A stretch of DNA of 64,000 nt. Origin: Granulicella mallensis MP5ACTX8. Its GTDB lineage: Bacteria > Acidobacteriota > Terriglobia > Terriglobales > Acidobacteriaceae. Where the stretch lies: positions 6,138,001 to 6,202,000 of the forward strand of contig NC_016631.1 of NCBI RefSeq assembly GCF_000178955.2, in the 5' to 3' direction. Position numbers and translations under genes: made by a program. How positions within the stretch are numbered: position 1 is the first letter of the stretch; each line of letters begins with the position of its first letter. Below the pieces are notes generated by a model. The model saw only the letters and a list, made by a program, of their open reading frames with translations. It searched no databases and was not told the origin of the DNA. Shown piece after piece: positions 15,132 to 23,760 of the stretch.

Positions 15132-17783
15132 GTGAATCGAAAAGTTGTGCACGCAGCGGCATTGGCATTCTTGATAGGCGGCTTCTCCGCTTCAGCACAA
15201 AGTCCGTCGCCTGCCGGAACCAGGACTCCTCTACTGCCTTACCAGGACACAACATTGCCCGCAGAGCAGCGGGCAGCCGACCTGGTGGGACGCCTGACGC
15301 TCGATGAGAAGGCCGCGCAATTGGTCACCAGTGCGCCGGGGATTCCACGGCTCGGCGTTCCGGCCTATGACTTCTGGAGCGAAGGCCTTCACGGTATCGC
15401 ACGCTCCGGCTATGCGACGCTGTTCCCTCAGGCCGTGGGCATGGCGGCCACCTTCGATGAGCCGCTGCTTCACCAGATCGGCGAGGTCATCTCCACGGAG
15501 GCACGCGCCAAGTACAACGATGCTGTTGCGCACGACCTGCGCTCCATCTTCTATGGGCTGACGATCTGGTCGCCGAACATCAACATCTTTCGCGATCCTC
15601 GCTGGGGACGCGGACAGGAGACCTACGGGGAAGACCCCTTCCTGACCGCTCGGCTCGGGACCGCATTCGTCGAGGGTCTGCAGGGCGACGACCCCAACTA
15701 CTACCGCGCAATCGGCACGCCAAAGCACTTCGCCGTGCACAGCGGCCCGGAGAGCGAGCGTCATCGTTTCAACGCCGACCCGAGCCCGCACGATCTATGG
15801 GACACGTACCTTCCCGCGTTCCGCGCCACGATCGTCGAAGGCAAGGCCGGCAGCATCATGTGCGCGTACAACGCCATCGAAGGTAAGCCGGCGTGCGCCA
15901 GTGATCTGCTGCTGGACGAGGTCCTCCGGAAGGACTGGGCCTTCAAGGGGTTTGTCACCTCCGACTGCGGCGCGATCGACAACTTCTTCGAGAAGGACGG
16001 GCATCACTACTCCAAGGATGCGGAACAGGCATCGGTCGACGGCATTCGCGCCGGCACCGACACCAATTGCGGCGGCACCTATCGGAACCTCGCCAGCGCC
16101 GTACGCAAAGGAATGATCCAGGAGAGCGAGCTCGATGTTCCGCTGCGCCGCCTGTTTCTCGCGCGATTCAAGCTGGGCCTCTTCGATCCTCCGTCTCAGG
16201 TAAAGTACGCCTCCATGCCCATCACGGAAAACATGTCCTCCTCGCATACCGAGCTGGCCCTGCAGGCCGCGCGCGAAGCGGTAGTGCTGCTGAAGAACGA
16301 GCATCACACACTGCCGCTGGATGCGCGTGTGAAGACCATCGCGGTGATCGGGCCCAACGCCTCCTCGCTGATCTCCCTCGAAGGCAACTACAACGCGATC
16401 CCGAAGAACCCCGTGATGCAGGTCGATGGTATCGCCCGTGAATTCAGGGACGCGAAGGTGCTGTATGCGCAGGGATCTCCCTATGCCGAGGGCGTCGCGC
16501 TGGTGATTCCAAGAACGCAGTTTCGTACCGCGCAGGACTCGCAGGAGCAAGGCCTGAAGGCCGAGTACTTCAACAACGACAGCCTGCAAGGCACGCCTGC
16601 GTTCACGCGCGTAGATCGCCAGATCGACTTCGACTGGGATGGATCATCGCCTGTCCCCTCGGTCAGCATGAAGGCCTTCTCGGTGCGCTGGCGCGGCACG
16701 TTGCAGGTGCCTGTACCCGGCGACTACCTCGTCGCTCCACATATCACGCACTTTTGGAATGGCGATGCCGTGGAGAAGGTCACGCTTAAATTCGACGGCA
16801 AAGACATGGGCTCTTCAGCGGTCAAGCTGCACTTCGACGATACCCGGCCACACGCGATTGAAATGACGTACTCGCATAAGGCAGAGCTCTTCGGCGGAGA
16901 GCTTTCGCTGCGATGGACTCCACCGGTCGAGCCCTTACGCGCCCAGGCGATGGAAGCGGTGAAGCAGGCAGATGCCGTCGTCGCCTTCGTTGGGCTGTCT
17001 CCTGAGCTGGAAGGCGAGGAGATGGACGTGCACATCCCAGGCTTCTCCGGCGGCGACCGCACCGATCTCGTTCTGCCTGCCGCGCAGCAGCAACTGCTGG
17101 AAGCCGCCAAGGCAAGCGGCAAGCCGCTGGTCGTGGTGCTGCTCAATGGCTCGGCGCTGGCCGTGAACTGGGCCCAGGAACATGCCGACGCCATCCTTGA
17201 AGCATGGTACCCAGGACAGGCTGGAGCGCAGGCGATTGCAGAGACACTGAGTGGCAAGAACAATCCCAGCGGACGCTTGCCGGTTACCTTTTATCGCAGC
17301 GTGAACGACCTGCCGCCCTTCACCGATTACGCAATGGCGAACCGCACCTATCGTTACTTCAAGGGCAAGCCGTTGTATGAGTTTGGGTATGGCCTGAGCT
17401 ACTCGACCTTCAGCTACTCCAATGCGCATCTGAGCAAGGAGCGTCTCGATGCCGGGGACACGCTACGCGTGGAAGCAGATGTAAAGAACACCAGCACGCT
17501 CGCAGGCGATGAGGTCGCAGAGCTATATCTGACACCTCCGCAGAATGGTGTCTATCCTCTGCGGTCCCTGGAGGGCTTTGAGCATGTCCATCTTCTTCCC
17601 GGACAGAGCAAACATGTGAGCTTTACGCTCGATCCGCGCCAGTTGTCCGAGGTGGATGAGAAGGGCATACGCGCCGTGCGGGCAGGGGTGTATTCCGTCA
17701 CTGTCGGTGGAGGCCAGCCAAGTGCCGGCAAGGATCTTTCGGCTCAGTTCACGGTCGAGGGCGTGCGGGAGTTACCGCGGTAA
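15132..17783 (+). CDS. GH3 glycoside hydrolase with PA14 domain (beta-xylosidase/glucosidase type)
   Basis: Secreted exo-glycosidase of 883 aa, starting at GTG 15132, with signal peptide about 1-22. The GH3 N-terminal barrel (about 45-350) holds the nucleophile Asp278 in FVTSDCGAI, a form typical of xylosidase-like GH3 enzymes. A PA14 domain (about 465-600, GLKAEYFNNDSL..) is inserted in the C-terminal alpha/beta domain, which resumes with ADAVVAFVGLSPELEGEE. A fibronectin-III-like domain (about 770-875) closes the protein. It releases terminal sugars from oligosaccharides in the periplasm. Exact substrate is not predictable from sequence alone. Confidence 0.92.
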   Translation: MNRKVVHAAALAFLIGGFSASAQSPSPAGTRTPLLPYQDTTLPAEQRAADLVGRLTLDEKAAQLVTSAPGIPRLGVPAYDFWSEGLHGIARSGYATLFPQAVGMAATFDEPLLHQIGEVISTEARAKYNDAVAHDLRSIFYGLTIWSPNINIFRDPRWGRGQETYGEDPFLTARLGTAFVEGLQGDDPNYYRAIGTPKHFAVHSGPESERHRFNADPSPHDLWDTYLPAFRATIVEGKAGSIMCAYNAIEGKPACASDLLLDEVLRKDWAFKGFVTSDCGAIDNFFEKDGHHYSKDAEQASVDGIRAGTDTNCGGTYRNLASAVRKGMIQESELDVPLRRLFLARFKLGLFDPPSQVKYASMPITENMSSSHTELALQAAREAVVLLKNEHHTLPLDARVKTIAVIGPNASSLISLEGNYNAIPKNPVMQVDGIAREFRDAKVLYAQGSPYAEGVALVIPRTQFRTAQDSQEQGLKAEYFNNDSLQGTPAFTRVDRQIDFDWDGSSPVPSVSMKAFSVRWRGTLQVPVPGDYLVAPHITHFWNGDAVEKVTLKFDGKDMGSSAVKLHFDDTRPHAIEMTYSHKAELFGGELSLRWTPPVEPLRAQAMEAVKQADAVVAFVGLSPELEGEEMDVHIPGFSGGDRTDLVLPAAQQQLLEAAKASGKPLVVVLLNGSALAVNWAQEHADAILEAWYPGQAGAQAIAETLSGKNNPSGRLPVTFYRSVNDLPPFTDYAMANRTYRYFKGKPLYEFGYGLSYSTFSYSNAHLSKERLDAGDTLRVEADVKNTSTLAGDEVAELYLTPPQNGVYPLRSLEGFEHVHLLPGQSKHVSFTLDPRQLSEVDEKGIRAVRAGVYSVTVGGGQPSAGKDLSAQFTVEGVRELPR

Positions 17784-17822
17784 GGTCGTTCTTTAGCAAG
17801 TTGCTTGTGTTGTCTTGTTGTT

Positions 17823-18003
17823 GTTTTTCTTGTTGTCATTCCCGCAGGGAATCTGCTGTCTGCCGGCCCAGCACTGATAGCTTGCGAGGCGTCGCCAGAG
17901 AGAAACCGTTCGAATCATGCCCTGTCCCTCTCGCCCCCTGGGAAGAGCAGCCAGGGTACGAACAAGCAGCAGATTCCCTGCGGGAATGACAACAAGAAAA
18001 GCA
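17823..18003. repeat. Long hairpin element B
   Basis: Left arm 17823-17861 and right arm 17966-18003 pair over about 36 bp (TTGTTGTCATTCCCGCAGGG and complement). It lies between the convergent GH3 gene and the beta-barrel gene, so it may also serve as a terminator. It shares the ends and the CTGCTGTCTG core with elements A and C. Confidence 0.78.
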
Positions 18004-18035
18004 AATACGTGGTTCGTCGGTATTTCAGACACTAC

Positions 18036-18587
18036 TTAAGGCAGCCGCACCACCAGGCCAAGGCCGAACTGCTGCACCGTCTGAGCGTTGGAATGAAATA
18101 CCGCGCTCAGGCGCCCGATTCCGTACTCGCCGCGCAGCGAGACATGTGGAATCAGGGTATAGTCGGCTCCAAACTGAAACTGGCTGGCGAAGCTGCCCGT
18201 GTTGAAGCCGTAGTTCGTGCCGCCACCACCGATCTCAGCCTGCGCATAGGGCTGAAGGAGGGGAGAACGCAGCGCCAGCCGCACTCCCACAAGCCCTTCA
18301 TGAAGATGGCCGCTGCCGGACGACTGCGTCTCATAACGCACATCGCCGCCAAAGTTCAGCGGGCCGACACGCGCAAAGTTGTCATAGAGCCCAAAGGTAC
18401 CGCCGCCCGCGGTCAGGCTTCCGGTAGTCGTCGTCCCATTGGGATTGCTGGCGATATCGACGCCGCCAATATGGCCGAGGCTGCCCATCGCGTAAAGTCC
18501 ATACTGCTGCGCCTTCGCGGCCGCAGACGTCAGTGCAACGCACAGCAGGCAGAGCCATAGGCAATGTTTTGTGATGAAAGTGCTCAT
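18036..18587 (-). CDS. Outer-membrane beta-barrel protein
   Basis: Protein of 183 aa with a signal peptide (about 1-26, ending AAAKAQ) and alternating polar/hydrophobic strands rich in Gly, Tyr and Phe: YGLYAMGSLGHIGG, LNFGGDVRYETQ, LQPYAQAEIGGGG, FQFGADYTLIPHVSLRGEYG and QFGLGLVVRLP. It resembles the eight-stranded OmpA/opacity-like porin fold. It ends in Leu-Pro rather than the common terminal Phe. Function is unknown; a structural or adhesin role is possible. Confidence 0.8.
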   Translation of the reverse strand: MSTFITKHCLWLCLLCVALTSAAAKAQQYGLYAMGSLGHIGGVDIASNPNGTTTTGSLTAGGGTFGLYDNFARVGPLNFGGDVRYETQSSGSGHLHEGLVGVRLALRSPLLQPYAQAEIGGGGTNYGFNTGSFASQFQFGADYTLIPHVSLRGEYGIGRLSAVFHSNAQTVQQFGLGLVVRLP

Positions 18588-18714
18588 GGCAGGGCCCCCG
18601 TGGCGAGATACGCCAATGTTAGGTTAACGCGGTGTAATCAGGAAAAGTCGCGCAGGGAAACCAAAGAGGTACCTGGTTGTTCAAGACCCTGCGACAGGGA
18701 TTTACCCGCGTCCT

Positions 18715-19497
18715 CTACCGCGAAGAAGCGATCTGCGCTGCAACCCGCATCATGCTGTTCTGATGAACACGAATGAACCCCGAGCGCGAACTGTCGAGAT
18801 CGAGGATGAGTGCAAAAACAACGCCGACAACGATAGGCAAAATCGCGAGCAGCCTCTTCGACCGTGACGTAATGCTGATTCCAATCAGCGCGCTGGAAAC
18901 AAAGGCCATGAACAGCAAAATGGCCCACGCCAGGAAGGGAATGCGATTCTCCAGCGCGGCGGTGCGCTTCTCCGTGACATCGATCATGTCGTTGAGCGAT
19001 GAGACAAAAAGCGCGCTAATGGGATCACGGCGAGCCGACGCATCCCCGGCTGCGATCTTCCAAATCTGCGCCTGCAGCTCACCGCTTTGGGTGAGGCTGC
19101 GCTGTATCGCCTGGGCATCCGTTCCGGCAGCAACAAAGTTCAGGCGCACAGGCACGTACTGCTGAAGCAGCTGTCGCTCGGCCGTGCGTGCAGGTTCCAG
19201 CAGCGTATCGGTGCGCAGCCAGGTAGTGCCGATGGCATTGGCCTCTTCCACCTCCAACTGCCTGCGGAGGTCGTAGCGGTTGACCGCCATCGCAAAGCTG
19301 AAGCCCAGCAACAGGGCAAACAGCCCCAGCACCGCTCCTTCGAGCGCCTTGAAAGACCCCGCATCCCGCGCAACAACCTCCGCTCTCCGAACGCGAACCC
19401 AGGCACCCAACAGGCTCCCGAGGAACAGAAAGAGAATGACAAAGGGACAGAAGAGAAGAGGATGGTCCAGCAGAGTCAGCATGGCCGCAGTGTACAA
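18715..19497 (-). CDS. DUF4239 (bestrophin-like) membrane protein
   Basis: Protein of 260 aa (256 if the second Met, MLTLLDHP, is the start). Two N-terminal membrane segments (about 13-33 and 50-72), a long soluble helical region (about 75-190), and two C-terminal segments (about 190-210 and 218-235). The family signature VEEANAIGTTWLRTDTL is clear. The DUF4239 family is described as bestrophin-like, but ion-channel function is not shown for bacterial members. It stands alone, separated from the radical SAM gene by a terminator. Confidence 0.85.
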   Translation of the reverse strand: MYTAAMLTLLDHPLLFCPFVILFLFLGSLLGAWVRVRRAEVVARDAGSFKALEGAVLGLFALLLGFSFAMAVNRYDLRRQLEVEEANAIGTTWLRTDTLLEPARTAERQLLQQYVPVRLNFVAAGTDAQAIQRSLTQSGELQAQIWKIAAGDASARRDPISALFVSSLNDMIDVTEKRTAALENRIPFLAWAILLFMAFVSSALIGISITSRSKRLLAILPIVVGVVFALILDLDSSRSGFIRVHQNSMMRVAAQIASSR

Positions 19498-19524
19498 CCG
19501 TCAACGCTTCGAGCAGGTCAGCGG

Positions 19525-19564
19525 CAATGAGAAAGGCCACCCCTGCGGGTGGCCTTTCTCATTG
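19525..19564. terminator. Hairpin terminator after the radical SAM gene
   Basis: An 18-bp perfect stem (CAATGAGAAAGGCCACCC, 19525-19542) with a CTGC loop and right arm 19547-19564. It lies between the stop of the radical SAM gene and the start of the DUF4239 gene, both on the minus strand. Confidence 0.85.
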
Positions 19565-19591
19565 CTTGTTGCGCGAAGCGCATCCAGCGAA

Positions 19592-21727
19592 CTAGTCGCC
19601 GGCTACGGTCTCTTCGATGTTGTTGACGACCTCAGCCTTGCTGGTGACGGGAGCCGCGGGCTTGATGCCGCCCAAGCCGCCGATCTCGCCGATCGCTACA
19701 AAGCCTGCGGGAGCTTCCGCCTCCTGGAGGATCTCCTTGCGATACAGCTTGGCCATGCGAGCGTTCTCGGCATCCTGCTTCAGCTTCGCGTCGCGTGCGC
19801 GGATCTTTTCTTCGCGCGCGTTCTTGGCGATACCACTCTTGTCGAAGGTATCGTTCGCAGCCGAATCAACATGCTCCTGGTTGAGGACGAGGTCATACTT
19901 CGATTCCTTCTCGAGGCCAACCTTCTTGCCGCCCGCGAAGATCTCGTGACGACCGTGCTCCTCATACCACTTGGTGAGCGACGAGGTCATGTGCATCTTC
20001 TCGATGATGTTGCGCCAGCCCACACCCGTGTTGTACGCGCAGAAGCTGATCTCGCCTTCCTGCGTCGCGTACGGGATGATGCACTGCTCGGTGCGGCGGA
20101 AGTCGTAGTTGAAGAGGTCCTGGAACCACATGCCGGCGATGAAGAGGAAGTTCCAGCGATCGGCGCGGCGCTTCTCGATGTCCGCCTGGGTGCGGTCGGC
20201 GGTGACCTTGCCGTAGTTGCGGCCGGTCGCGCCAAAGCACTTATCGAACTTGGTCAGCAGCGAGAAGATGCTGAAATGGGTGGGAGCGTTCTTCGGCTCG
20301 TAGTTACGGATGAGCGCGAGGGCAGCGCCAACCATGGTCAGGTACTTGCCGCGAGCCGCGTCGTTGACGCGCGCGATGTCCTTGGCCAGACGGTCGGCGT
20401 TCAGGAAGGCCGTGACGGGCACAGCTTCCTTGGTTTCCTTATCGATCATCAGCGCCATGCCGATACCGCAGTTCGGGTGGCAGCCACAGGAGAGCTGGCC
20501 CCAGTCGTGGTTCGGTCCGTGCACCAGATCGGCCCAATCGCTGAAGGTCGACATGAAGCTGATGGGGAACCAGTCGCGAACAGGCTCGCCGAGACCGGTC
20601 TGGTTCTTGACGTCGTGTGCGAGATGGCTGAGCGTGTAACGCTGCGCCATACGGCGCTCGTCCGAAACCTCTTCATCGCGGCCCGTGAACGAGACCGGCT
20701 GGAAGCTGAGGAAGTTGATCTTCTTGGGGTTGTCGAGAGCGAACTCGATGATGCGGCCAACCTGCTCGTTGTTGATGCCGTTGATGATGCAGGTGACGGG
20801 GACGATATCCACACCGGCCTCGTGCAGGTTGTGGATCGCCTGGAGCTTCACGTCGAACGAGTTGCCGACCTTGCGGTGCGAGTTCGCCGCATTGCCGATA
20901 CCGTCGAACTGCAGGTACGCATAGCGAAGACCTGCTTCAGCGGCAGCCTTTGAGAACTCCTTGGACTTCGCGAACTCGATGCCGTTGGTCGCAGCCTGCA
21001 CCGAGGTGTAGCCGACCTTGCGGGCATAAGCGACCGCGTCGAGGAAGTAGGGGCTCAGTGTGGGCTCGCCGCCCGAGAACTGAACCGACATCTGGCGCTT
21101 GGGCTTGATCGTGACCGCGTTGTCCAGCATGGTCTTGATCTCGTCCCATGTGAGCTCGTGGACGAAGCCGACCTGGTTGGCGTCCATGAAGCAGGGATCG
21201 CACATCATGTTGCAGCGGTTGGTGAGATCGATGGTGAGAACCGAACCGCGGCCATGGGTGACGGTCGAGGTGCCGTGGTTGTGCAGCTTCTCATCGTTGT
21301 GGGCGCGGATGTCGCGGCCCGGGAAGACCTCTTCGAGGTGCTTGAAGAAGGCCGTGTCGATCGACATGACGTCTTCAAAGTGGCCGTGGATCGGGCAATC
21401 CTTGACCATCAGGATCTTGCCGTCGCGCTCGATGATCTGCGCCTTGATCTCGCCGACCTTCTCGTTGAGCAGGATCTCGTGGGGCAGCTTGCCGTCCACG
21501 ATCTGCTGGCGAATCTCGGGAACGCACTTGGGGCAGAGGGAATCAGTGGTACGGGGCCAGCCGAGGGGCGGCTTTTCCTTCTGGTAGGACTTCAGCAGGG
21601 GCTTATCGCTCCACTTGGGAGTAAAGCTCTTGTTGGGGCTGATCGAATTCAGCTTGTTGAACACGCTCCAGCCAGCCTTAGCGGTGAGCACCACGCCTTT
21701 TTCAAAGAGCTTCGTTGCCTTTGCCAT
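19592..21727 (-). CDS. Radical SAM protein of the tetraether/membrane-spanning lipid synthase type
   Basis: Large radical SAM protein of 711 aa from ATG 21727, which has an AGGAG site upstream. The N-terminal part has a rubredoxin-like set, C65/C68 (SLCPKC) with C111 and H114 (DCPIHG). The radical SAM core has C172, C176, C179 (RCNMMCDPC) and GGEPT at 219-223. Auxiliary-cluster cysteines follow at 414, 416, 420 (SCGCHPNC), 497, 549 and 563. This layout matches the COG1964 group, which includes the archaeal tetraether synthase and bacterial relatives proposed to couple fatty tails into membrane-spanning lipids. A charged helical extension of about 110 residues at the C-terminus is extra. Confidence 0.8.
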   Translation of the reverse strand: MAKATKLFEKGVVLTAKAGWSVFNKLNSISPNKSFTPKWSDKPLLKSYQKEKPPLGWPRTTDSLCPKCVPEIRQQIVDGKLPHEILLNEKVGEIKAQIIERDGKILMVKDCPIHGHFEDVMSIDTAFFKHLEEVFPGRDIRAHNDEKLHNHGTSTVTHGRGSVLTIDLTNRCNMMCDPCFMDANQVGFVHELTWDEIKTMLDNAVTIKPKRQMSVQFSGGEPTLSPYFLDAVAYARKVGYTSVQAATNGIEFAKSKEFSKAAAEAGLRYAYLQFDGIGNAANSHRKVGNSFDVKLQAIHNLHEAGVDIVPVTCIINGINNEQVGRIIEFALDNPKKINFLSFQPVSFTGRDEEVSDERRMAQRYTLSHLAHDVKNQTGLGEPVRDWFPISFMSTFSDWADLVHGPNHDWGQLSCGCHPNCGIGMALMIDKETKEAVPVTAFLNADRLAKDIARVNDAARGKYLTMVGAALALIRNYEPKNAPTHFSIFSLLTKFDKCFGATGRNYGKVTADRTQADIEKRRADRWNFLFIAGMWFQDLFNYDFRRTEQCIIPYATQEGEISFCAYNTGVGWRNIIEKMHMTSSLTKWYEEHGRHEIFAGGKKVGLEKESKYDLVLNQEHVDSAANDTFDKSGIAKNAREEKIRARDAKLKQDAENARMAKLYRKEILQEAEAPAGFVAIGEIGGLGGIKPAAPVTSKAEVVNNIEETVAGD

Positions 21728-22018
21728 AACTTTTAATGTCTCCTGAGGGTTCGCCACAGCCATTCTTGCGGCGACCATGTCATCTCTAAGCCTATACCGC
21801 TAACCCATGATCCGAGAAGTACTTTGCGGGTTTCCTGCCTTAGAAATCAAAGACACGGTTCCCCTGTACCGTCCAGCCTAGTGAAGGCTCCTAAGGAAGT
21901 CCTCGGGAAAACAGCGAATGGCGATATTTTGCAGCGAACGGGGACAACCCCAGCCCCAGCGGATACCCCAAAAACGCCCGATTCCGACCCAGCCGGACAA
22001 CCGCCTTACACTGGTTCC

Positions 22019-23065
22019 ATGCGCTACCGGATTGCCAGCCTCCTGTCTCTCGGTATTTCGCTCGGCCTGCAGGCCCAGACCGCAGACCAGAATCAGCCGG
22101 TAAACCAGAATCAGTTACCGGCTCCAACCCTGCAGGTGCAGTCGCAGCTTGTGCTCGTGCCGACCACCGTCGAGACCGGCAAGGGCGATATGGTCTACGG
22201 GCTCAAGGCCTCGCAGTTCCTCACCAAAGATAACGGCATCCACCAGGACGTTCGGCTGGAAGATGCAGGGAACGATGCCCGCCCCCTTTCGCTCGTCGTC
22301 GTGGTGCAGTGCTCGCGTTCCGCGGAGCGTGAGTTCCCGAAGCTGCGCGGGGTAGCGACAATGGTCTCGGCGCTGGTCGGAGGAGCCCCGACCGACACCG
22401 CCGTCGTGCAGTTCGGCACCGGCGAAGAGCTGCTTTCGGGTTTCACCCGCGACCCCGCCGCACGAGAGAGGGCCTTGAACAGACTGGCACCGTGCAGCGA
22501 TGACGAAGACACGATCTTCGATGCCGTCGACTACGCCAACACCCTGCTCGATAGTCGCAAGACACCCGGCCGCCGTGTCATCCTGCTCATCAGCGAAACC
22601 CGCGACCACGGCAGCGAGACCAAACCCATGGACGTGATCCGTGCGCTGGGACGCACCAATACCGTGGTGGACACGGTGTCGTTCTCCCCAGCCAAATCAC
22701 AACTGATCGATGAGGGGGAGCATGGTCCCCCGCCAGGCGCCACCACCAATTGGCTTGCCCTGGTGGTGATGGCGGTCGAGGCCGCGCGCACGAACGCTCC
22801 GAAGGAGTTTGCCGGCCTTTCGGGCGGCGAATACATCAATTTCACCACGCAGCACGGCTTCGATCGCAGCCTGAACACGCTGGCCAATCACGTCCACAAC
22901 TACTATCTGTTGAGCTTTGTGCCCAGATTCCCGGCAGACGCTTCGGGAAGCAGTGCAGCAGCACCGGGCCTGCACAATCTCAGCGTGAAGATTCCCGACT
23001 ATCCCTCGGCGACGGTTCGCCACCGCGAATCGTACTGGGCCAATGACATGGAACCTGCGAAGTGA
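22019..23065 (+). CDS. VWFA-related protein of the acidobacterial type
   Basis: Secreted protein of 348 aa from ATG 22019, with signal peptide about 1-20 (LLSLGISLGLQAQ). After a short N-terminal beta segment (LVLVPTTVETGKGD, VYGLKASQF) comes a von Willebrand A-like fold (about 85-310): LSLVVVVQCSRSA, DTAVVQFGTGEELL and RRVILLISETRDHGSE. The metal site is degenerate (CSRSA for DxSxS). The C-terminal NYYLLSFVPRFPAD segment is typical of the VWFA-related family found almost only in Acidobacteria. Its partners are unknown. It is divergent from the radical SAM gene. Confidence 0.88.
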   Translation: MRYRIASLLSLGISLGLQAQTADQNQPVNQNQLPAPTLQVQSQLVLVPTTVETGKGDMVYGLKASQFLTKDNGIHQDVRLEDAGNDARPLSLVVVVQCSRSAEREFPKLRGVATMVSALVGGAPTDTAVVQFGTGEELLSGFTRDPAARERALNRLAPCSDDEDTIFDAVDYANTLLDSRKTPGRRVILLISETRDHGSETKPMDVIRALGRTNTVVDTVSFSPAKSQLIDEGEHGPPPGATTNWLALVVMAVEAARTNAPKEFAGLSGGEYINFTTQHGFDRSLNTLANHVHNYYLLSFVPRFPADASGSSAAAPGLHNLSVKIPDYPSATVRHRESYWANDMEPAK

Positions 23066-23184
23066 AGCCAGCAGGTTTCCGGCCGCCTCCGCAACCAACG
23101 CTCTCATTGTCTTCCCGCATCTGAATCCTTAATCTGTACAGAAAACGCTGCAAAACAACCGCAGCTACGGGAGAGACGCTTTTC

Positions 23185-23676
23185 ATGCCTTGGGGTACGA
23201 CTGCCAGAACTGCTGCATGCATCGCCCTGGTAGCGACGACGATGGCCGCTACAACTTCCTCCGAACCGCTGCCTTCGCAACTGGCTGGCACCTGGCGAAT
23301 TACACGAGTGCTGCCCACAAAGAACACAGCCTGCTGGAGCGACGAACAGGCGCGTCCCCTCGTCGGTTCTACGTTGACATATCGCGCCAATGCCATGCGC
23401 TGGCGCGGCGGCCAGGTGCCGCTTGAAGACATCAACACGCGCCAGGTGACGGACAGGGAGTTCCGCAAGGAGAACGCCGGTGCGGACTTCGAACAGCTCG
23501 GCATTCATTCGCCGAAGGTGCTGGAGGTGGATCTGCAGCACGAGGATGCCGACATTACCGGAGCTTCGACCGAGGTACCTGGGGACTCAGTACTACTGGT
23601 GGGGCCTGGGCGCATTGTTGTCAGCGCTTGTGGGGTGTACTTTGAGGCGATGCGTCCAACGAGGGCTAAGAATTAA
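23185..23676 (+). CDS. Secreted hypothetical protein
   Basis: Protein of 163 aa with a probable signal peptide (about 1-23, ARTAACIALVATTMAATT). The mature part starts with LAGTWRITRVLPTKNT, resembling small lipocalin-like beta-barrel domains that begin with a GTW motif. Two cysteines (ACWSDE, VSACGVYF) could form a disulfide. No family assignment is certain. It follows the VWFA-related gene after 119 bp and ends at a strong terminator. Confidence 0.65.
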   Translation: MPWGTTARTAACIALVATTMAATTSSEPLPSQLAGTWRITRVLPTKNTACWSDEQARPLVGSTLTYRANAMRWRGGQVPLEDINTRQVTDREFRKENAGADFEQLGIHSPKVLEVDLQHEDADITGASTEVPGDSVLLVGPGRIVVSACGVYFEAMRPTRAKN

Positions 23677-23686
23677 AAAGTTTTTA

Positions 23687-23725
23687 CTTTGAAGGGGCCG
23701 GGGCTTCAGCCCCGCCCCTTCAAAG
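23687..23725. terminator. GC-rich hairpin terminator between convergent genes
   Basis: Left arm 23687-23704, loop TTCA, right arm 23709-23725; stem CTTTGAAGGGGC with one bulge, then GGGGC. It sits between the hypothetical gene and mutS2 and can act for both. Confidence 0.8.
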
Positions 23726-23760
23726 CAATGAGTCTAGGCTAAGGCAGGGTGTCTGTTCCA

